In this document: piece by piece, positions 32,759-45,038 of the stretch
Position numbering within the stretch: position 1 is the first letter of the stretch
Layout: every line of letters starts with the position of its first letter
Source of the DNA: Cryptomeria japonica
Lineage: Eukaryota; Streptophyta; Pinopsida; Cupressales; Cupressaceae
DNA: 64,000 nt
Assembly: GCF_030272615.1 (NCBI RefSeq)
Contig: NC_081413.1
Location: 99,418,239 to 99,482,238, forward strand
Reading direction: 5' to 3'
Program-made: the position numbers and the translations under genes
The notes under the pieces: generated by a model
What the model saw: the letters and a program-made list of their open reading frames with translations, nothing else
Told to the model about the DNA's origin: nothing
Databases searched by the model: none

Positions 32759-35143
32759 ATGGACCCAAACAACGACCAGTTTGTAAACCCAACTTCGAAT
32801 ATGGACATATCAACTAGTCAATGGTCAAATTCTCAGGCAATGCCCACAATACATGAACTACAACAACATTTAACATGTGAAGAGATTGAATCAGCTCAAC
32901 AAGACCCACATGTCCTTATGATATTAGATGTACTTATACATAGTGATAGGGACAAATATCTCTCGTTGTTATTACAAAATGGGGCCAAACTACTTGAAGA
33001 TTTTGATGTCACAAAAATATTACCACTAGGAAATACTCCAGGTCAATATAACAGTCAAATACCGCACATAAAACAAATGCAAACAACGACCTCCAGTTTT
33101 CCTCAGAATGCACCTATACAAACAAATGTCAGTTCAAATGCGAACTCTTAGTCGAGTGCATCATCTTCAACAATAAATGTTAGCGCACCAACATAGACCA
33201 TACTGATAATATCAAGTGTCTCAACACCTATTCAAACATAGATTCCTCATACAACAAGTGCAACCCAACCATCGGTTTCCTATTCTATAGGATCAACATA
33301 TAGTCCTCAAAATGCAAATATAGGTCTTACCAATACAGCAAGTACAACTAAGCCAAATATGGGTTCACATATCCCTTATTTCACGATCCCTAGTGTAACA
33401 TACAACACCAAAAATTATAATCATGGTACCTTCCAACAACCCCCTAGTTATGCAACCACGAATCCTTTTGTGGGACATACATAGACACAAGGTGTACCTT
33501 TGACCCAAACAAATATTCTGACACAACAATTACAGAATTTGTAAGAACAAGTGATGACTATGCAGACCGGTAATGATAAAAAGAGCTACACAAAGCAGGA
33601 CTTACATCCTTATCCTTTTGATCACACATTATACATATTGCCTTTCCCACCACATTTTGAAACACCAAAATTTGACAGATATAGAGGGAAAGGTGATCCT
33701 AGAGACCACATCAGAGAGTTTTTTACGACATGTATAGAGGTTGCAATAGAAGACACTTACCTAATGAGGTTGTTCCCTAAAAGTCTGGGAGGCTCAACCT
33801 TAGAGTGGTTTTCACATTTACCACCAACCATCACGTCATGGGGAGAATTAGTTGAACACTTTATTGTAAACTTTTCATATAACATTGAAACCCCGGTCAC
33901 TTTAATGGACTTGTGTGCTACGAAACAAAACGAGAATGGCACATTTGCATCCTTCATACAACGATGGAGGGCTCTCTATAGGAGGTGTAAAACAATTATT
34001 CTAGAAACGGAGCAAGTGGATATGTTCATAGAAAACTTGATCCCTAAGATTAAATATCCGATACAAATGCAATGTTTAACCACGTTTAAACAAATCACAA
34101 AGAAAGCTCTAAAGTGTGAGAAAGGGCTAGTGGAACAAGGTCTTATTAATTATGGCAACACCAACAATAATGACAAATCCAAGTTTTGGTCGAAAAACAA
34201 GAATATGACCAATGATGGTGTTGTAGACGCTCGAACAGTAAATAGAACTCAACCGGTTTTATCTCTAGGCACGAGTCAATCATCAAATCCACATACGGAG
34301 AATAACACTGCCTCAACAAATGTAAACGCTACACAAAACATGAACACAAAGTACTCTAGGGTAAATGCTCCAAGAAGGAATTACACACCTCTAGGAGAAC
34401 CTATTGAGTCAGCACTCAAAAAGTTAATACAGACAAACATGATCACTTTACCAAAAATAAGAGTATATGAACTAGGTCCTTTCAAACCCACATGGTGGAA
34501 TGATAATGATTTTTGTGATTATCATTGGACTAAAGGTCATAAAATGGTGAGTTGCTATAAATTGACAAACTTGGTCCAAGATATGATAGACCAAGGTGAA
34601 ATCATAATCGATACCGATAAAACCTCAGCAAACACAAATCACACAATCTTTAAGGATCCATTTGTTAAGCATGACAAAGGGAATGCTACTACATCAGGAA
34701 CTCAAAATAATACAACTAACTACACAAAGGTCTCATACGACTACACTATTCATTCTATTAGCTCAGGAGATGTAGTAAACAATGATTCACAAGAAACACT
34801 TTCTCCAGATGAGCAATATCTAGATACTCACACAAATGATAACCAAATTTGCATGCTGTTAGAGGCACCAAAATACAATGATGATAGAAATATTTGTCTC
34901 AGACACTGGGGGCATGATGAACCATCTCATTCAGGATGGTTTGAAGATGAGCTCATAGAACAAATGATGGATGTCAAACATACACATGAAGACTATGAAG
35001 AGGGATTTAACATAAACCTTGATAACACATCATATGATACCGACAATACCTATAAAAGAGATGATAAAGTGGCTACGATCACAATAACTCCTAGAGACAT
35101 AGACTGTGCAGTAGTTACTCACAGATCAAAGGTAACTTTATGA
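32759..35143 (+). pseudogene. Element D gag
   Basis: The first ATG is at 32759 (MDPNNDQFVNP), and the frame holds to the TGA at 35141-35143. Between 33149 and 33550 several TAG codons interrupt a Thr/Ser/Asn-rich linker; the remaining 530 codons (33551-35143) are uninterrupted. The Retrotrans_gag core is clear: FDRYRGKGDPRDHIREFF (near 33677-33730), LFPKSLGGSTLEWFSHLPP (near 33770-33825), FIENLIPKI. The knuckle FCDYHWTKGHKMVSC (near 34519-34563) is CX2HX4HX4C rather than CCHC. It is the best-preserved gag in the window alongside that of E. Confidence 0.9.
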
Positions 35144-35886
35144 GTACCACCAAACCTACCACCAATAATAGGGACCTATAATGTTGTGGAGCAACTCAAG
35201 AAAACCCTAGCACATATATCACTTTTTGAACTCTTGCGTATGTCACCCACTCATAAATCCATTCTAGACAAAGCACTTCAAGATTCAATAGTGGACATAG
35301 ATATAGATGAAAATACCTTCCAATCCATGGTAGGGACCCGCTAAATCTAGAAGCTTACATACATAAGAGAAGAATTAGAAGAGTACTCATAGACGGAGGA
35401 GCCGGTCTCAACGTTTGTACTTTAAAACTAGTTAAAGCACTAGGATATTCTGAACTTCACATTGATTCATCCAAGAGGATAAATATCAAGGCATATGATG
35501 ATGAAGAACGTCCCTCAAAAGGCATTGTCACACTACCCATACAAGTGGGACCTATAAAAATAGAGGCCACTTTTCAAGTCTTGGACAAAGAACTGGGATA
35601 TAAAATGTTATTGGGCCACCCATGGATCCACACCATGCAAGCAGTACCATCCATATTTCATCAGTGTGTCAAACTCCCATATAATGGTATTGAAATCACC
35701 ATAAAAGGTGATCCAAATCCCTTCCAACATTGCAATTACTTGAAAGAAAGTGTGGATAATCAGGTACCTATTAATCATGCAAGACCTCTCACTACACAAC
35801 TAGATGCATTAACAATCACAGAAACAAAGAAGAATATGCCTACAACATCTTCTTTACAGATAAAATATAGTGGTTGTGGAGAGTAA
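35144..35886 (+). pseudogene. Element D aspartic protease
   Basis: The frame from gag continues (VEQLKKTLAHISLFELL near 35190-35240) to a TAA near 35342. A deletion and frameshift then occur: relative to E about 60-70 bp are missing. The active site follows in the new frame as RVLIDGGAGLNVCT (near 35377-35420). Downstream are GIVTLPIQVGP, LLGHPWIHTMQAVPS (near 35608-35652) and FHQCVKLPYNG, ending at TAA 35884-35886. The DGGA form of the active site is shared with E. Confidence 0.85.
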
Positions 35887-37191
35887 TCTATTGCAAATAC
35901 TTCAAATGGAAAACAATTGTCTCTATCTCCTAAGTCTTTTGGGAAGCCTAAAAATGCAGTACAAAAACAAGACGAAGGAAAAGAAATTGTCAGATACACA
36001 GACTCATGCTCTTTCATTAGATGGGGTGACTTACAGGAAGAATCCCTTAATGAAGATGTCAACCATTGGATATATAGAGAAGAGGATCATATGACAATAC
36101 CCAGAATACCCCTAGATCAGTATGGCAATGGATTCAAAATTCTCTAGAGACATGTATATGATGGTACCACAGGCTTGGGGTCACAACAATAAGGAAGACT
36201 AGAACCTATTGTCCCTGACAACAATCTAGGGAATCAAGGGTTAGGTTATATGCATGTATCGCATATCAGAGAGGCATGACAACGTACCTTAGATATATTA
36301 AATAGACCAATGAAATCGTCAGACTATATACCACAAAGGGATTTGTCCACGCGTGTGCTTCCCTCTTCATCTCCAAAAAGTAATCAAATACCCACATCCC
36401 CTAGCATGGAATCAGATGGGGAAGACATGAGACAACTCCTACAAGAGCCTAGCACTGAATCACAAAATGATACAGTTGTTGACACAATAGTACAAGCTAA
36501 TGTTGCAATAGACACAAGATTACCACCAACAGATGAAACAAATCCATGGTTATTATCAATACTCTTGCCACAGGAAACTACTCAAGCTCAACCTAATGAA
36601 TAAGATGAAGAAAGATTACAACAACTTATACCAAGCTTAAGAAGGGTAACTAGTGTGCAATGAAGACCAGCCGATCTACAATAGAATCAGAGGCAGGAAC
36701 AAGAGGAGATAAGTGATGATACCTCAGATGATGAAACATACATTGAAAGTGAGACATACTCTCATGACTATGAGTTCTTATCGCTCCATGATTCCAGCCC
36801 ACGAACAAGTGTAATACTAAGGTATCAAATAAAGCCTACAAAAGATGAAAATGTACCAAGTCACTCAAACAATCAAGTCTTCATGTTATTAGAATCTGTT
36901 ATGACAGAAGGGAGTAATGACTTAGCGCTTATACACTCACACTTGATTGACTGGGGGAAAGAAGAAAAATGAACTCTGGATTGGTTCAAAAATGATGAAG
37001 CAATTGTAGAATTCCTCGGAGTCGGAGAGGGATTTCCAAAAGGTGACCACAAAGCAGGATTTGTTGTAGACCTGGATAGGACAACATACTTTGGAGAGGC
37101 AATTACCTCTACAACAAAAGATACATATCAAAATAACCATAATGGAAAGAGAGAGTTACGTATTCTCCCTATTGAAAGAGAAAATTCAACA
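35887..37191 (+). pseudogene. Element D protease-RT linker with G-patch-like motif
   Basis: 1.3 kb of broken coding sequence lies between protease and RT. Near 36112-36240 is a G-patch-like segment: QYGNGFKIL, a stop, then TTGLGSQQ and LEPIVP, parallel to KGYEIMQKMGYEG...GISEPI in E. The rest is acidic and Pro/Ser-rich, including HSHLIDWGKEEK (near 36930-36965), which corresponds to LHPELIDWDIL in E. The function of this linker is unknown. In Ogre elements the protease and RT are separated by an intron, so part of it may be spliced. Confidence 0.6.
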
Positions 37192-38149
37192 TTGCTTATA
37201 GAAGAAACTGAAGAGGTAAATATAGAAGAAGGAGAGGTTGTACATAACATTCACCTAGCAAAAACACTAAACAAAGAAGAAAAGGATAGGTTCATTCTTT
37301 TTTTCAAACAACGGGCTATCAAATTTGCTTGGTCCTATGCAGATATGACAAGCTTAGATCCTAAGTTAGCGTTGCATCATTTCCCGTTGCTACCAGGAGT
37401 TAAACCTTACAAACAAAAATTGAGAAAAATGCATCCACAAATTGCATTACTAGTTAAAATAGAACTCCAAAAGCTACTGGATGTAGGTTTCAATCGACCT
37501 ATCGACAATGAGGAATGGATATCCAACCTGGTACCTGTGACTAAGCCCATAGGAGGCATAAGAATCTGTATCGATTTCTGGGATCTAAATAAAGCTTGTC
37601 CTAAGGATGATTTCCCACTATCCAATATCGATATGATAGTTGATTTAACAACTGGAAATGAAATGTTACCATTTAATGGATGGTTTCTCAGGATACAACT
37701 AGATTAAAATTGTACCAGAAGATCAACATAAAATGGCCTTTACCTGCCCATGGGAAACATACTGTTGGAATGTGATGCCATTTGGTCTCAAAAATGCAGG
37801 AGCAACATACCAAAGAGCCATGACAATGCTATTTCAGGACATGATCCACAACATAATGGAATATTGTGTGGATGACTTATTGGCTAAATCACAGACAAGA
37901 TAAGGTCACCTTGCGGTCCTTGCACAAATATTTGATCGGTTGGAGCAGTACAATGTCAGGATAAACCCAAAGAAGTGTGTGTTTGGTGTAACAATAGGTA
38001 AATTGTTAGGGTTTATCATGTCAAACAGAGGAATTGAAGTAGACCCTGCCAAGGTCAAAGCAATCATAGATATGCAACCTCCATCAACACTTAAACAACT
38101 AAGAGGGTTACAAGGAAGACTACAATCCATAAGGAGATTCATAGCGTAG
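37192..38149 (+). pseudogene. Element D reverse transcriptase
   Basis: The first 171 codons hold KFAWSYADM, KPYKQKLRKMHPQIALLVK, GGIRICIDFWDLNKACPKDD (near 37552-37612) and the start of the A motif, then a frameshift near 37690 moves to the frame used for the rest of pol. There, AFTCPWETYCWNVMPFGLKN (near 37735-37795) leads to the catalytic box, which reads YCVDDLLAKS (TGT at 37865-37867) where the family has YYVDD or YVDD. Next come NPKKCVFGVT and QLRGLQGRLQSIRRFI, with a TAG at 38147-38149. Confidence 0.88.
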
Positions 38150-38640
38150 ATGACAGATAAATGTCATCCATTCCAGCATTTACTCAAGAAAGGAGTTACT
38201 TTTAAATGGATAGAACAATGCCAAGAAACTTTCCAAGCTCTGAAATATTATCTTCTAAATGCACCAGTGTTAGTACCACCTACTCCAGGAAAACCTTTAT
38301 TACTATATATATCAACAACAAACTCAACTCTAGGAGCTTTGTTGTAACAACATGATGAACAAGGAAAAGAAAGAGCTATTTACTATATATGTAGAACCTT
38401 GATCGGTTATGAACTTAATTACACTCCTATAGAATGAGCATGCTTAGCCGTAATATTCACATCTCAAAAGCTTGGACATTACATGTTGAGTCATAAGGTG
38501 CAACTCGTCGCACACTTTGATCCACTCAAGTATCTATTGAGCAAAGCAACATTGACCGGGAGATTGGCTAAGTGGGTCATGAGCCTGAGTGAGTTTGATA
38601 TAGAGTACATAGACAAAAAGGCCATCAAAGGACAAATTAT
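38150..38640 (+). pseudogene. Element D RNase H (RT-linked)
   Basis: It continues the RT frame: HPFQHLLKKGVTFKW, NAPVLVPPTPGKPLLLYIS (near 38255-38311), a TAA after LGALL (38345-38347), RAIYYICRTLIGYELNYTPIE and YMLSHKVQLVAHFDPLKYLL (near 38480-38535). This is the usual gypsy RNase H position, but the acidic core is poorly kept; for example the expected Asp in the LYIS region reads Ser. In Tat elements this domain is often degenerate and its work is thought to be done by the second RNase H that follows. Confidence 0.75.
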
Positions 38641-39100
38641 AGTAGATTGGTTAGCAAAGGCTCCTTTACAAGATAGTCACTTGTTGCTCATAGACTTTCC
38701 AGACGAATTGATATTTACATTAACAACATCTGTAATGTGGAAATTATACTTTGATGGGTCATATACAAGTCATGGATCTGAAGCAGGGATTCTTTTCATC
38801 ACCCCTCAAGGTGATTGTATACCTAAGTCATTTAGGATAAATTTTCCATGCACAAACAATATAGCTGAGTATGAATCTCTCCTCAAAGGGCTTCATACAA
38901 CTATACAATGGAGAATAAAAGAATTATAGGTCTATGGTGATTCACAACTGATTGTAAACCAAGTTAACAATGACTACAATACGAAAGATGACAAACTCCA
39001 TCCTTATAAGAAAATGGTAGAAAATTACACAGAGCATTTCAGAAAAATCACTTTCGAACAGATTCTAAGGATACAAAACAAGGCAGTTGATGTCATGGCT
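38641..39100 (+). pseudogene. Element D second (archaeal-type) RNase H
   Basis: WKLYFDGSYTSHGSEAGILF (near 38740-38800) starts a type I RNase H with the DG motif. NNIAEYESLLKGLHTTIQWRI (near 38857-38920) carries the Glu, a TAG sits at 38927-38929, and VYGDSQLIVNQVNNDYNTKDD (near 38930-38992) carries the next Asp. The DAMA-like end reads VDVMAIVGSL. Presence of this extra domain after the RT-linked RNase H defines the Tat lineage. Confidence 0.85.
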
Positions 39101-39967
39101 ATAGTAGGGTCTCTTATAAATATGCCTAATAATGAAACTTAGTTTGAGTTTATTATAGAACGGTTGATGATACCGGCATATGAGACTCCCTCAATAGAAT
39201 ATGTATGTGCAATTGTGGGTCCAGAATCCCCTTGGTACAATGAGATATAGGCATATTTACACACCCAGTACATGTCACGGGATCTATCTTGAAATCAAAA
39301 AAAGTCTCTTATTCATCACGCATCTAGACACCCTATTATAGCTGATACATTGTATAGAAAGGGATTTGATGAAACTCTTCTCTGATGTCTTGATGAAAAT
39401 GAAGCGCAAACCACCTTAAAGGAAGTCCATGATGGAATTTGTGGGGCGCACCAAAGTGGTCCACCATTATCAGAGAAATTGCTAAGAACAAGTTATTACT
39501 GGCCAACTATGGAAAAAGATGCCTATAAATATGTGCAGAAATGTAAGCACTGTCAAATGCATGGAGATCTCATTCATGCACTAGCACAAGATCTTCAACC
39601 CATTACATCACCATGGCCATTTTAACAATGGGGATTAGAACTAGTGGGTAAAATCAATCCTACTTCTTCAAATGGGCACAAGTTCATCTTAACAACCGTT
39701 GAGTACTTTACCAAATGGGTCGAGGCAATTCCTCTTACATACACCATTGGAAAGCAAATAGAAAAGTTCATGCTCAATTACATTATCTGAAGATACGGGA
39801 TTCCAATGTGCTTCGTAACAGATAATGGGCGTCCATTTAAAAATCAAGAAGTGAAAGAATTGTGTGATAAATTTCAAATACAACAAAGATTTTCCACGCC
39901 ATATTATCCGCAAAGCAATGGACAAGTAGAGGCAACAAATAAAACAATATTGAAAATCATTAAGAAA
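39101..39967 (+). pseudogene. Element D integrase, N-terminal part (cut by E)
   Basis: Zinc finger: EVHDGICGAHQSG (near 39422-39460), then YYWPTMEKD and KCKHCQMHG (near 39541-39567), giving HHCC. Core: QWGLELVGKI (near 39627; the expected first Asp in GLDLVG reads Glu), FVTDNGRPF (near 39815-39841, Asp), NGQVEATN (near 39919-39942, Glu). TAA and TGA stops interrupt near 39622 and 39788. The coding ends abruptly after KIIKKVV at 39967 because element E starts; the next codons are at 58744. Confidence 0.88.
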
Positions 39968-39972
39968 GTTGT
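39968..39972. repeat. Target-site duplication of E, left copy
   Basis: GTTGT, identical to 58739-58743. The interrupted integrase continues after the right copy. Confidence 0.9.
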
Positions 39973-41123
39973 AGTATACACATAAAAATGGCTATGAGCA
40001 ATTTATATTTATTTAATGATTTTTCTTCTATTAAATAGTTAATTTTAAAAGATTAATTTATTTAATTCATTTTCGTGTCTTTCTATTAATTAATATTTTA
40101 TTAATTAATTCATCTATCCTATTCTTCTAATTAATTAAATATCTAATATTTAATTATCCTTTTAACCAAGTTAATTAAATATCTAATATTTAGTTATCTC
40201 CTCCAAACAATTAAATATCTAATATTGAATAGTTATTCTCCTATCCTATAGTCTCAAATATTAAATGATTTCTTAAATTATTTAATCATTCTTATCCAAC
40301 TTACCCTCCATCTCCACTTCATCTTCCCTTTGCCAACTCATCCAACATGTGGCTAAAGAAATTAATATTTCTTAAATATTAATTCATCATTTATCTCCAA
40401 CTTCCAAACTTAATGAATATTGTGTACGTACACATATTTCATAACCATTTACTATATTCTCTCCAACACCCCTACATCTTAGGAAGGACTTGAGTCCACT
40501 TGTCCTATCATGCCTAAATTTCCTCCAACCATCCCTAGATTCTCTCAGTCAGCAACATAGTCAAAGTGAGATGAGTGACACTTGTCTTCTCCTTCCCCCT
40601 TTCTCTCAACCTTCACTTTTGCTCACAGCCATCCAAATCTGCAGATCTAATCAAGATCGTTGATCTAAGCCACATCATCTAATCCTCTCAAGGTTTATAA
40701 AATCAAGAGCTTCAGTTGAGAGAGAGTTAGACCTCAAGAGACTTCAAGTGCATTTTCAAGCTAATCATATGCATCCGTGAGTTTTAAGAGCACAAGCAAA
40801 TAGTAATAGCATAATCATTTTAGCATAATCATGTAGTATTGCATATCATAGTATCAGTTAACTACAAGTTATCAATCCATTCTTCATATGCCATCTTGGA
40901 AGCCATCAGTGCATTGTCTGAGAGCACACCATCTGCAACCAAGAACAATGGAGTTAGGACACAATGAGACATAAGCCATGAAGGTAATATTAGTATTTTA
41001 TTTTATATGTACTTCATGTAGTTTCATTGGTTGAGTTTGGATTTCCTATAGTATTTCCATTTGTATTTTGTGAAACTAACTTATAGAAGGTAACATTCTG
41101 AGGATGAAATTCAAGTTGACACA
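39973..41123 (+). repeat. Element E 5' LTR
   Basis: 1151 bp, starting AGTATACACATAAAAATGG (first base changed from T) and ending GTTGACACA. The left part contains AATTAAATATCTAATATTTA-type repeats. It is highly similar to 57581-58738, with few substitutions and some small indels. Confidence 0.92.
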
Positions 41124-41126
41124 TTT

Positions 41127-41144
41127 TGGCACCCACCGTGGGGG
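41127..41144 (+). other. Element E primer-binding site
   Basis: TGGCACCCACCGTGGGGG lies three bases after the LTR end, similar to the TGGCGCCCACCGTGGGG type found in plant Ty3/gypsy elements. Confidence 0.8.
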
Positions 41145-41236
41145 TCATGGACCTCGCATATACCTTTAAAAATCTCACAAAAAGTAAAATTAATGCATTT
41201 GTAATGCAGATTCATGCATGTGTGAATTCTGACAAT

Positions 41237-41434
41237 GCTTTTGTTTCGTAGGTTAGTGCATTTGCATTCTAGGTTAGAGCATTTGCACCATAGGTTAGCG
41301 CATAAGCATTTTAGGTTAGCGCTTTTGTATCCACAGAGCGACACTTTTGCAGTCTAGGTTAGCGCTTTTGACCTATAGGTTAGCACTTTTGAGCAAGAAG
41401 ATAGCGCATATATTAGATTAGCGCTTCTGTTTAC
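41237..41434 (+). repeat. 21-bp array in the E leader
   Basis: Units begin GCATTTG/GCTTTTG and end TAGGTTAGC, with starts at 41237, 41258, 41279, 41300, 41321, 41342, 41364, 41385 and 41406. Steps are 21 bp except one of 22. The last unit is short (17 bp). The same unit in inverted orientation forms the array at 56761-57066. Confidence 0.85.
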
Positions 41435-43284
41435 AAACTAACAAAAATTTCTTGCAGGTCCGAATGTCCAAGAAATCAGATTTTTCAGACTATTAACATG
41501 CATGTGCAGGATGGTAATTAAGACAAATTTTATGCATTTCATCATCTAGTTAATTAAAAGCCTTATTTTGGGAAGTAACATATCATATCTTGTTCATTTA
41601 TTTTAACTAAAAGGATGAATTGACAACATGCAACTTGCATTTTTAGTAACTTCTTTAAAATAGTTGCACATAGACTTTTTTAAAAAAAGGCTAAAATAAA
41701 CACCATGCTTGTTGGAGCAACATCTCCAAATAGGACTTAGCCAACAATTGCTTTGAAAGGATTAAAAAGAACACTTATATTATGTGTCTCGAAAGTGGTA
41801 GGTATATGCTCTCCCCTTAATTGGGTGACCAAAAAGCCAAACCCACTCTTTTATGCTTTCTTTACTTTCAAGTAATTAAATCTTTTAGAGGGCTTGCCTT
41901 CCCAAGCTGCCTTGAGGGGGCCAGTGAGAGGGGAACGACCTAAAGTAGAAACAGGATAATACCGAGTCCTTCCAATCCACTATAAATAAATTGTGTTTGT
42001 GACGAAAGTCCCAAACAACATGTGTTGATAAGTTCATACCGACACTATATTTCCCCATAAACCCTATGGAACATAACCTATATAGGTTGGGAACCTTTTT
42101 TATTTACAGAGCTAAAAGTGCCGCATGTATGACCACATGAGCGGAAGCCTTTACTTAAAACCACTTGTACTAGTTGCAAAAATCCTTCTAGTTGATGGTG
42201 CAGGATGTCGGACCTCTGAAGTGGCTCACATACATACGGTTCCTAGTAGAGATATAAAGTTTGCCATGGGGAGTTTTCATGGAAACTGGTGCTTGGCTGC
42301 CCTGAAGAAGTGAGTGCCGAGGGTGGAGCCAGTAGGGTCAAGCATCTAAATATCCACTTTGAATAGCGTAGCCTCAAGAGAAACCCCACGTGAGATTCAA
42401 CAACTATTGTCTCAGCCTACCATAGGATTTGTACTTGCTTGTGCATTTTGTTTATTAAACATTATGTCTTCTATGTCTGTAACATGTTCCAAATGGTCAA
42501 CAATTGAAGAAAATTATCATCTACAAGTGAGCAAAAATCCAACAAATTGCTGAAAAAGTTTGATCAAAAGAGTAATACAAAAGTTTTCCAATACTTGAAA
42601 TACCAGATCAAAACTAGAGTGTCAAAACATCAGTATTGAAATACTTCTTGAAGTAGGTTTGTCTCTAAACCATCACATATTTTTAAACTAGCTCAACAAC
42701 TAGGTCACTAATCCAACAGGTTATTCCCAAAAAGTTCTATAAACATCAACATTCAACAAGCTATTGATTCAAACATCTTAAGTGCAAAAAAATCAACATC
42801 ATTATCAAGTTTCTAATCAGGATAATCAAATCCTCTATCACGAAGCTTGATCAATCTATACTAGGTTCATATTCTTGGATATATCTTTCCTATTTTGAAC
42901 CTAGGTTACATCAAAATTAGAATGGCACCAACATTGGAATCAAATAAACTTGTAAATTGTCAAAAGCTTATATGACTTTTAAGTATCACCTTAAGAAAAG
43001 AAAACCCAGTTATAAAGCTACTTAGAAAAGAATAAGATTCTTCTATATCAATTGCAAGATCTTATTAAAACATAGGACATTCCTACACCATTTTCGTCAC
43101 TACTTACGTGGTTGCGGTATAGAATTTGACGGTGAAATTTTGCAAAGACATGCTTTTCAACAAAGAGACACTTTATCCCAACGAACAAACAATAGTGGTA
43201 AAATCAACAAGGCATATCTTCCTAAACCAATAATCACCTATTGACTTTGTCCTTTGGAAATTTCAATAACTTTGAAATAATCAC
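41435..43284 (+). other. Element E leader, no assigned gene
   Basis: 1.85 kb of leader. A short stretch near 42310-42335 (GTGCCGAGGGTGGAGCCAGT) resembles GTGTCGTGGAGTGGAGCCAAT in D's leader near 31739-31760, suggesting a conserved leader element such as a packaging signal. A coding-like piece (GIEFDGEILQRHAFQQRD near 43120-43175) may match the small pre-gag frame of D. The 62-codon frame at 42125-42313 is not recognised. Confidence 0.5.
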
Positions 43285-45038
43285 ATGCAAGTTTGGACTA
43301 GAGCCCAACACGAACAACTTAGAAAACAACAACAAATGGAGGAAGAAGATAATCCTATATTCCAAACTTTTGGATTTACAATTGTTGACAAAGTAGTCAA
43401 TAACACCATTAGAGACCTTGAGAAAGATTTCAAATTTGATAGGCTAATGGAAAAATTGTTGGCAAAGCAAAAAGAGAAATATCTCTCGGTGTTGGCAAAA
43501 TCTGGAGCTAAACTACCACAAGACTTTAACATAGAAAGCTTGAAACAAGATGTGGAGGGAAGTAACATCCAAAATACAAATAAGCTAAATAACGAAGATG
43601 TGAACAAAGAAAGCAATGAAGAAACAAGGAAAGAAAGGGATGACAAAAGAAAAGAGTGTAGTGATAAGAGAACTCACGAAGAAACAAGGAGAAACTAAGT
43701 GGATAATCCATTGACCTTACTCAACAAATACAAACTCTACAACAACAGATACAAGACATGCAAATCGGGACAATCTCTAAGAAGTATTCATTAGAAGATA
43801 TATGCCCATATCCTTTTCATAAAAATCTGAATATGATACCATTTCCGCAACATTGCGATATTCCTAAATATGACAAATACGATGGAAAATTTGATCCTCA
43901 AGATCACATTACAGAGTTTTATACTATGAGAATGGAATTTTCTCATGATGAAACTTACCTTATGCATCTTTTTCCTAGGAGTCTAAATGGACAATCAATG
44001 GAGTGGTTTTCAAGATTACCATCCAGAATCAAATCTTTTGAAGAACTTGTGAATAGATTTATTTCACAATACTCCTACAATATAAGGAATGAAATAACAA
44101 TGTTGGATCTCTGCAATGTTAAACAAAAGAATGGTGAATCCTTTATGATCTTCTTGCAACGATGGAAACACATGTTTAATAGGTATCCTCGAGATGTACC
44201 TGATCAAGAAAAAATGGACATATTCATTGATAATCTTATCAGTGAAATGAGTTATCGACTACGGATGCAATGTCTTCCCTCTTTTGCCAAAATGATCGAG
44301 AATGGTCTGAAAATAGAGAACGCAATGGTAAAGAAAGGAGAACTAAAATTTTACAATAATTCATACAACAACAACAACAACAACAATGACAAACCCAAGT
44401 TCTGGTCAAAGAATAGGAATGTCAGTAATGAAGGGAATGACGATAATAGTAATACAAAACAACAACAACCAATTTTTAAGCTATCAACTCAAATCCCAAG
44501 CAATAACAATCCAAAAAACAATAAAGCCAAGTTCTTTTTCTCCAATCCTCAGAGGAAATTCACAAACATTGGAGAACATTTAGAATCAACTCTAAAAACT
44601 CTACTTGCCAACAAATTGATTGTTTTACCAAAAGTAAGAAATTTTAAACCACCGGTCAAGCCCAATTGGTGGAATGACAATCATTTTTGCAATTATCATT
44701 GGAATAAAGGACACCTAATACATGATTGTCAGAGATTGAAACACCTTATTCAAGATCTAATCGATAATGGAACCATCATAGTGGATAGCCATAAGACAAA
44801 CAAATCACTCTTTGCTTTCAAAACTCCACTTCTGAATTATGACAAAGGTGAATCTTCCCAATTAAAAGATGACAAAGGAAAAACCAAACTGAATTACACT
44901 TATACATATGATTATGTGGTAAATGTGATCATTGTTAAAGATAATCCACCTTCAGAACCAATCAATTTTATTACTAGAAGCAAAGCAAAGGTTACCTTTC
45001 CAGGTATAGCAAAAGACCCAACATCCACTTCACAATAA
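43285..45038 (+). pseudogene. Element E gag
   Basis: The N-terminal part (43285-43698) is open for 137 codons and very charged (ERDDKRKECSDKRTHEETRR). It ends at TAA with a frameshift, and the main gag is open from 43758 for 426 codons. The core has YDKYDGKFDPQDHITEFY (near 43867-43920), LFPRSLNGQSMEWFSRLP (near 43968-44021) and IFIDNLISEM. An Asn-rich run (eight Asn near 44362-44388) precedes the knuckle FCNYHWNKGHLIHDC (CX2HX4HX4C, near 44686-44730). It ends at TAA 45036-45038, in frame with the protease. Confidence 0.9.

Noticed and set aside
41111-41344. Cys-rich minus-strand frame in the E leader (KCLCANLWCKCSN-like)
   Set aside because: It is produced by the 21-bp array, whose period is a multiple of three; no independent support for a protein.
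43281-43646. A 121-codon minus-strand frame over the gag of E
   Set aside because: It is the mirror of a highly charged, A-rich gag segment; its Leu/Ser-rich composition is what the complement gives.
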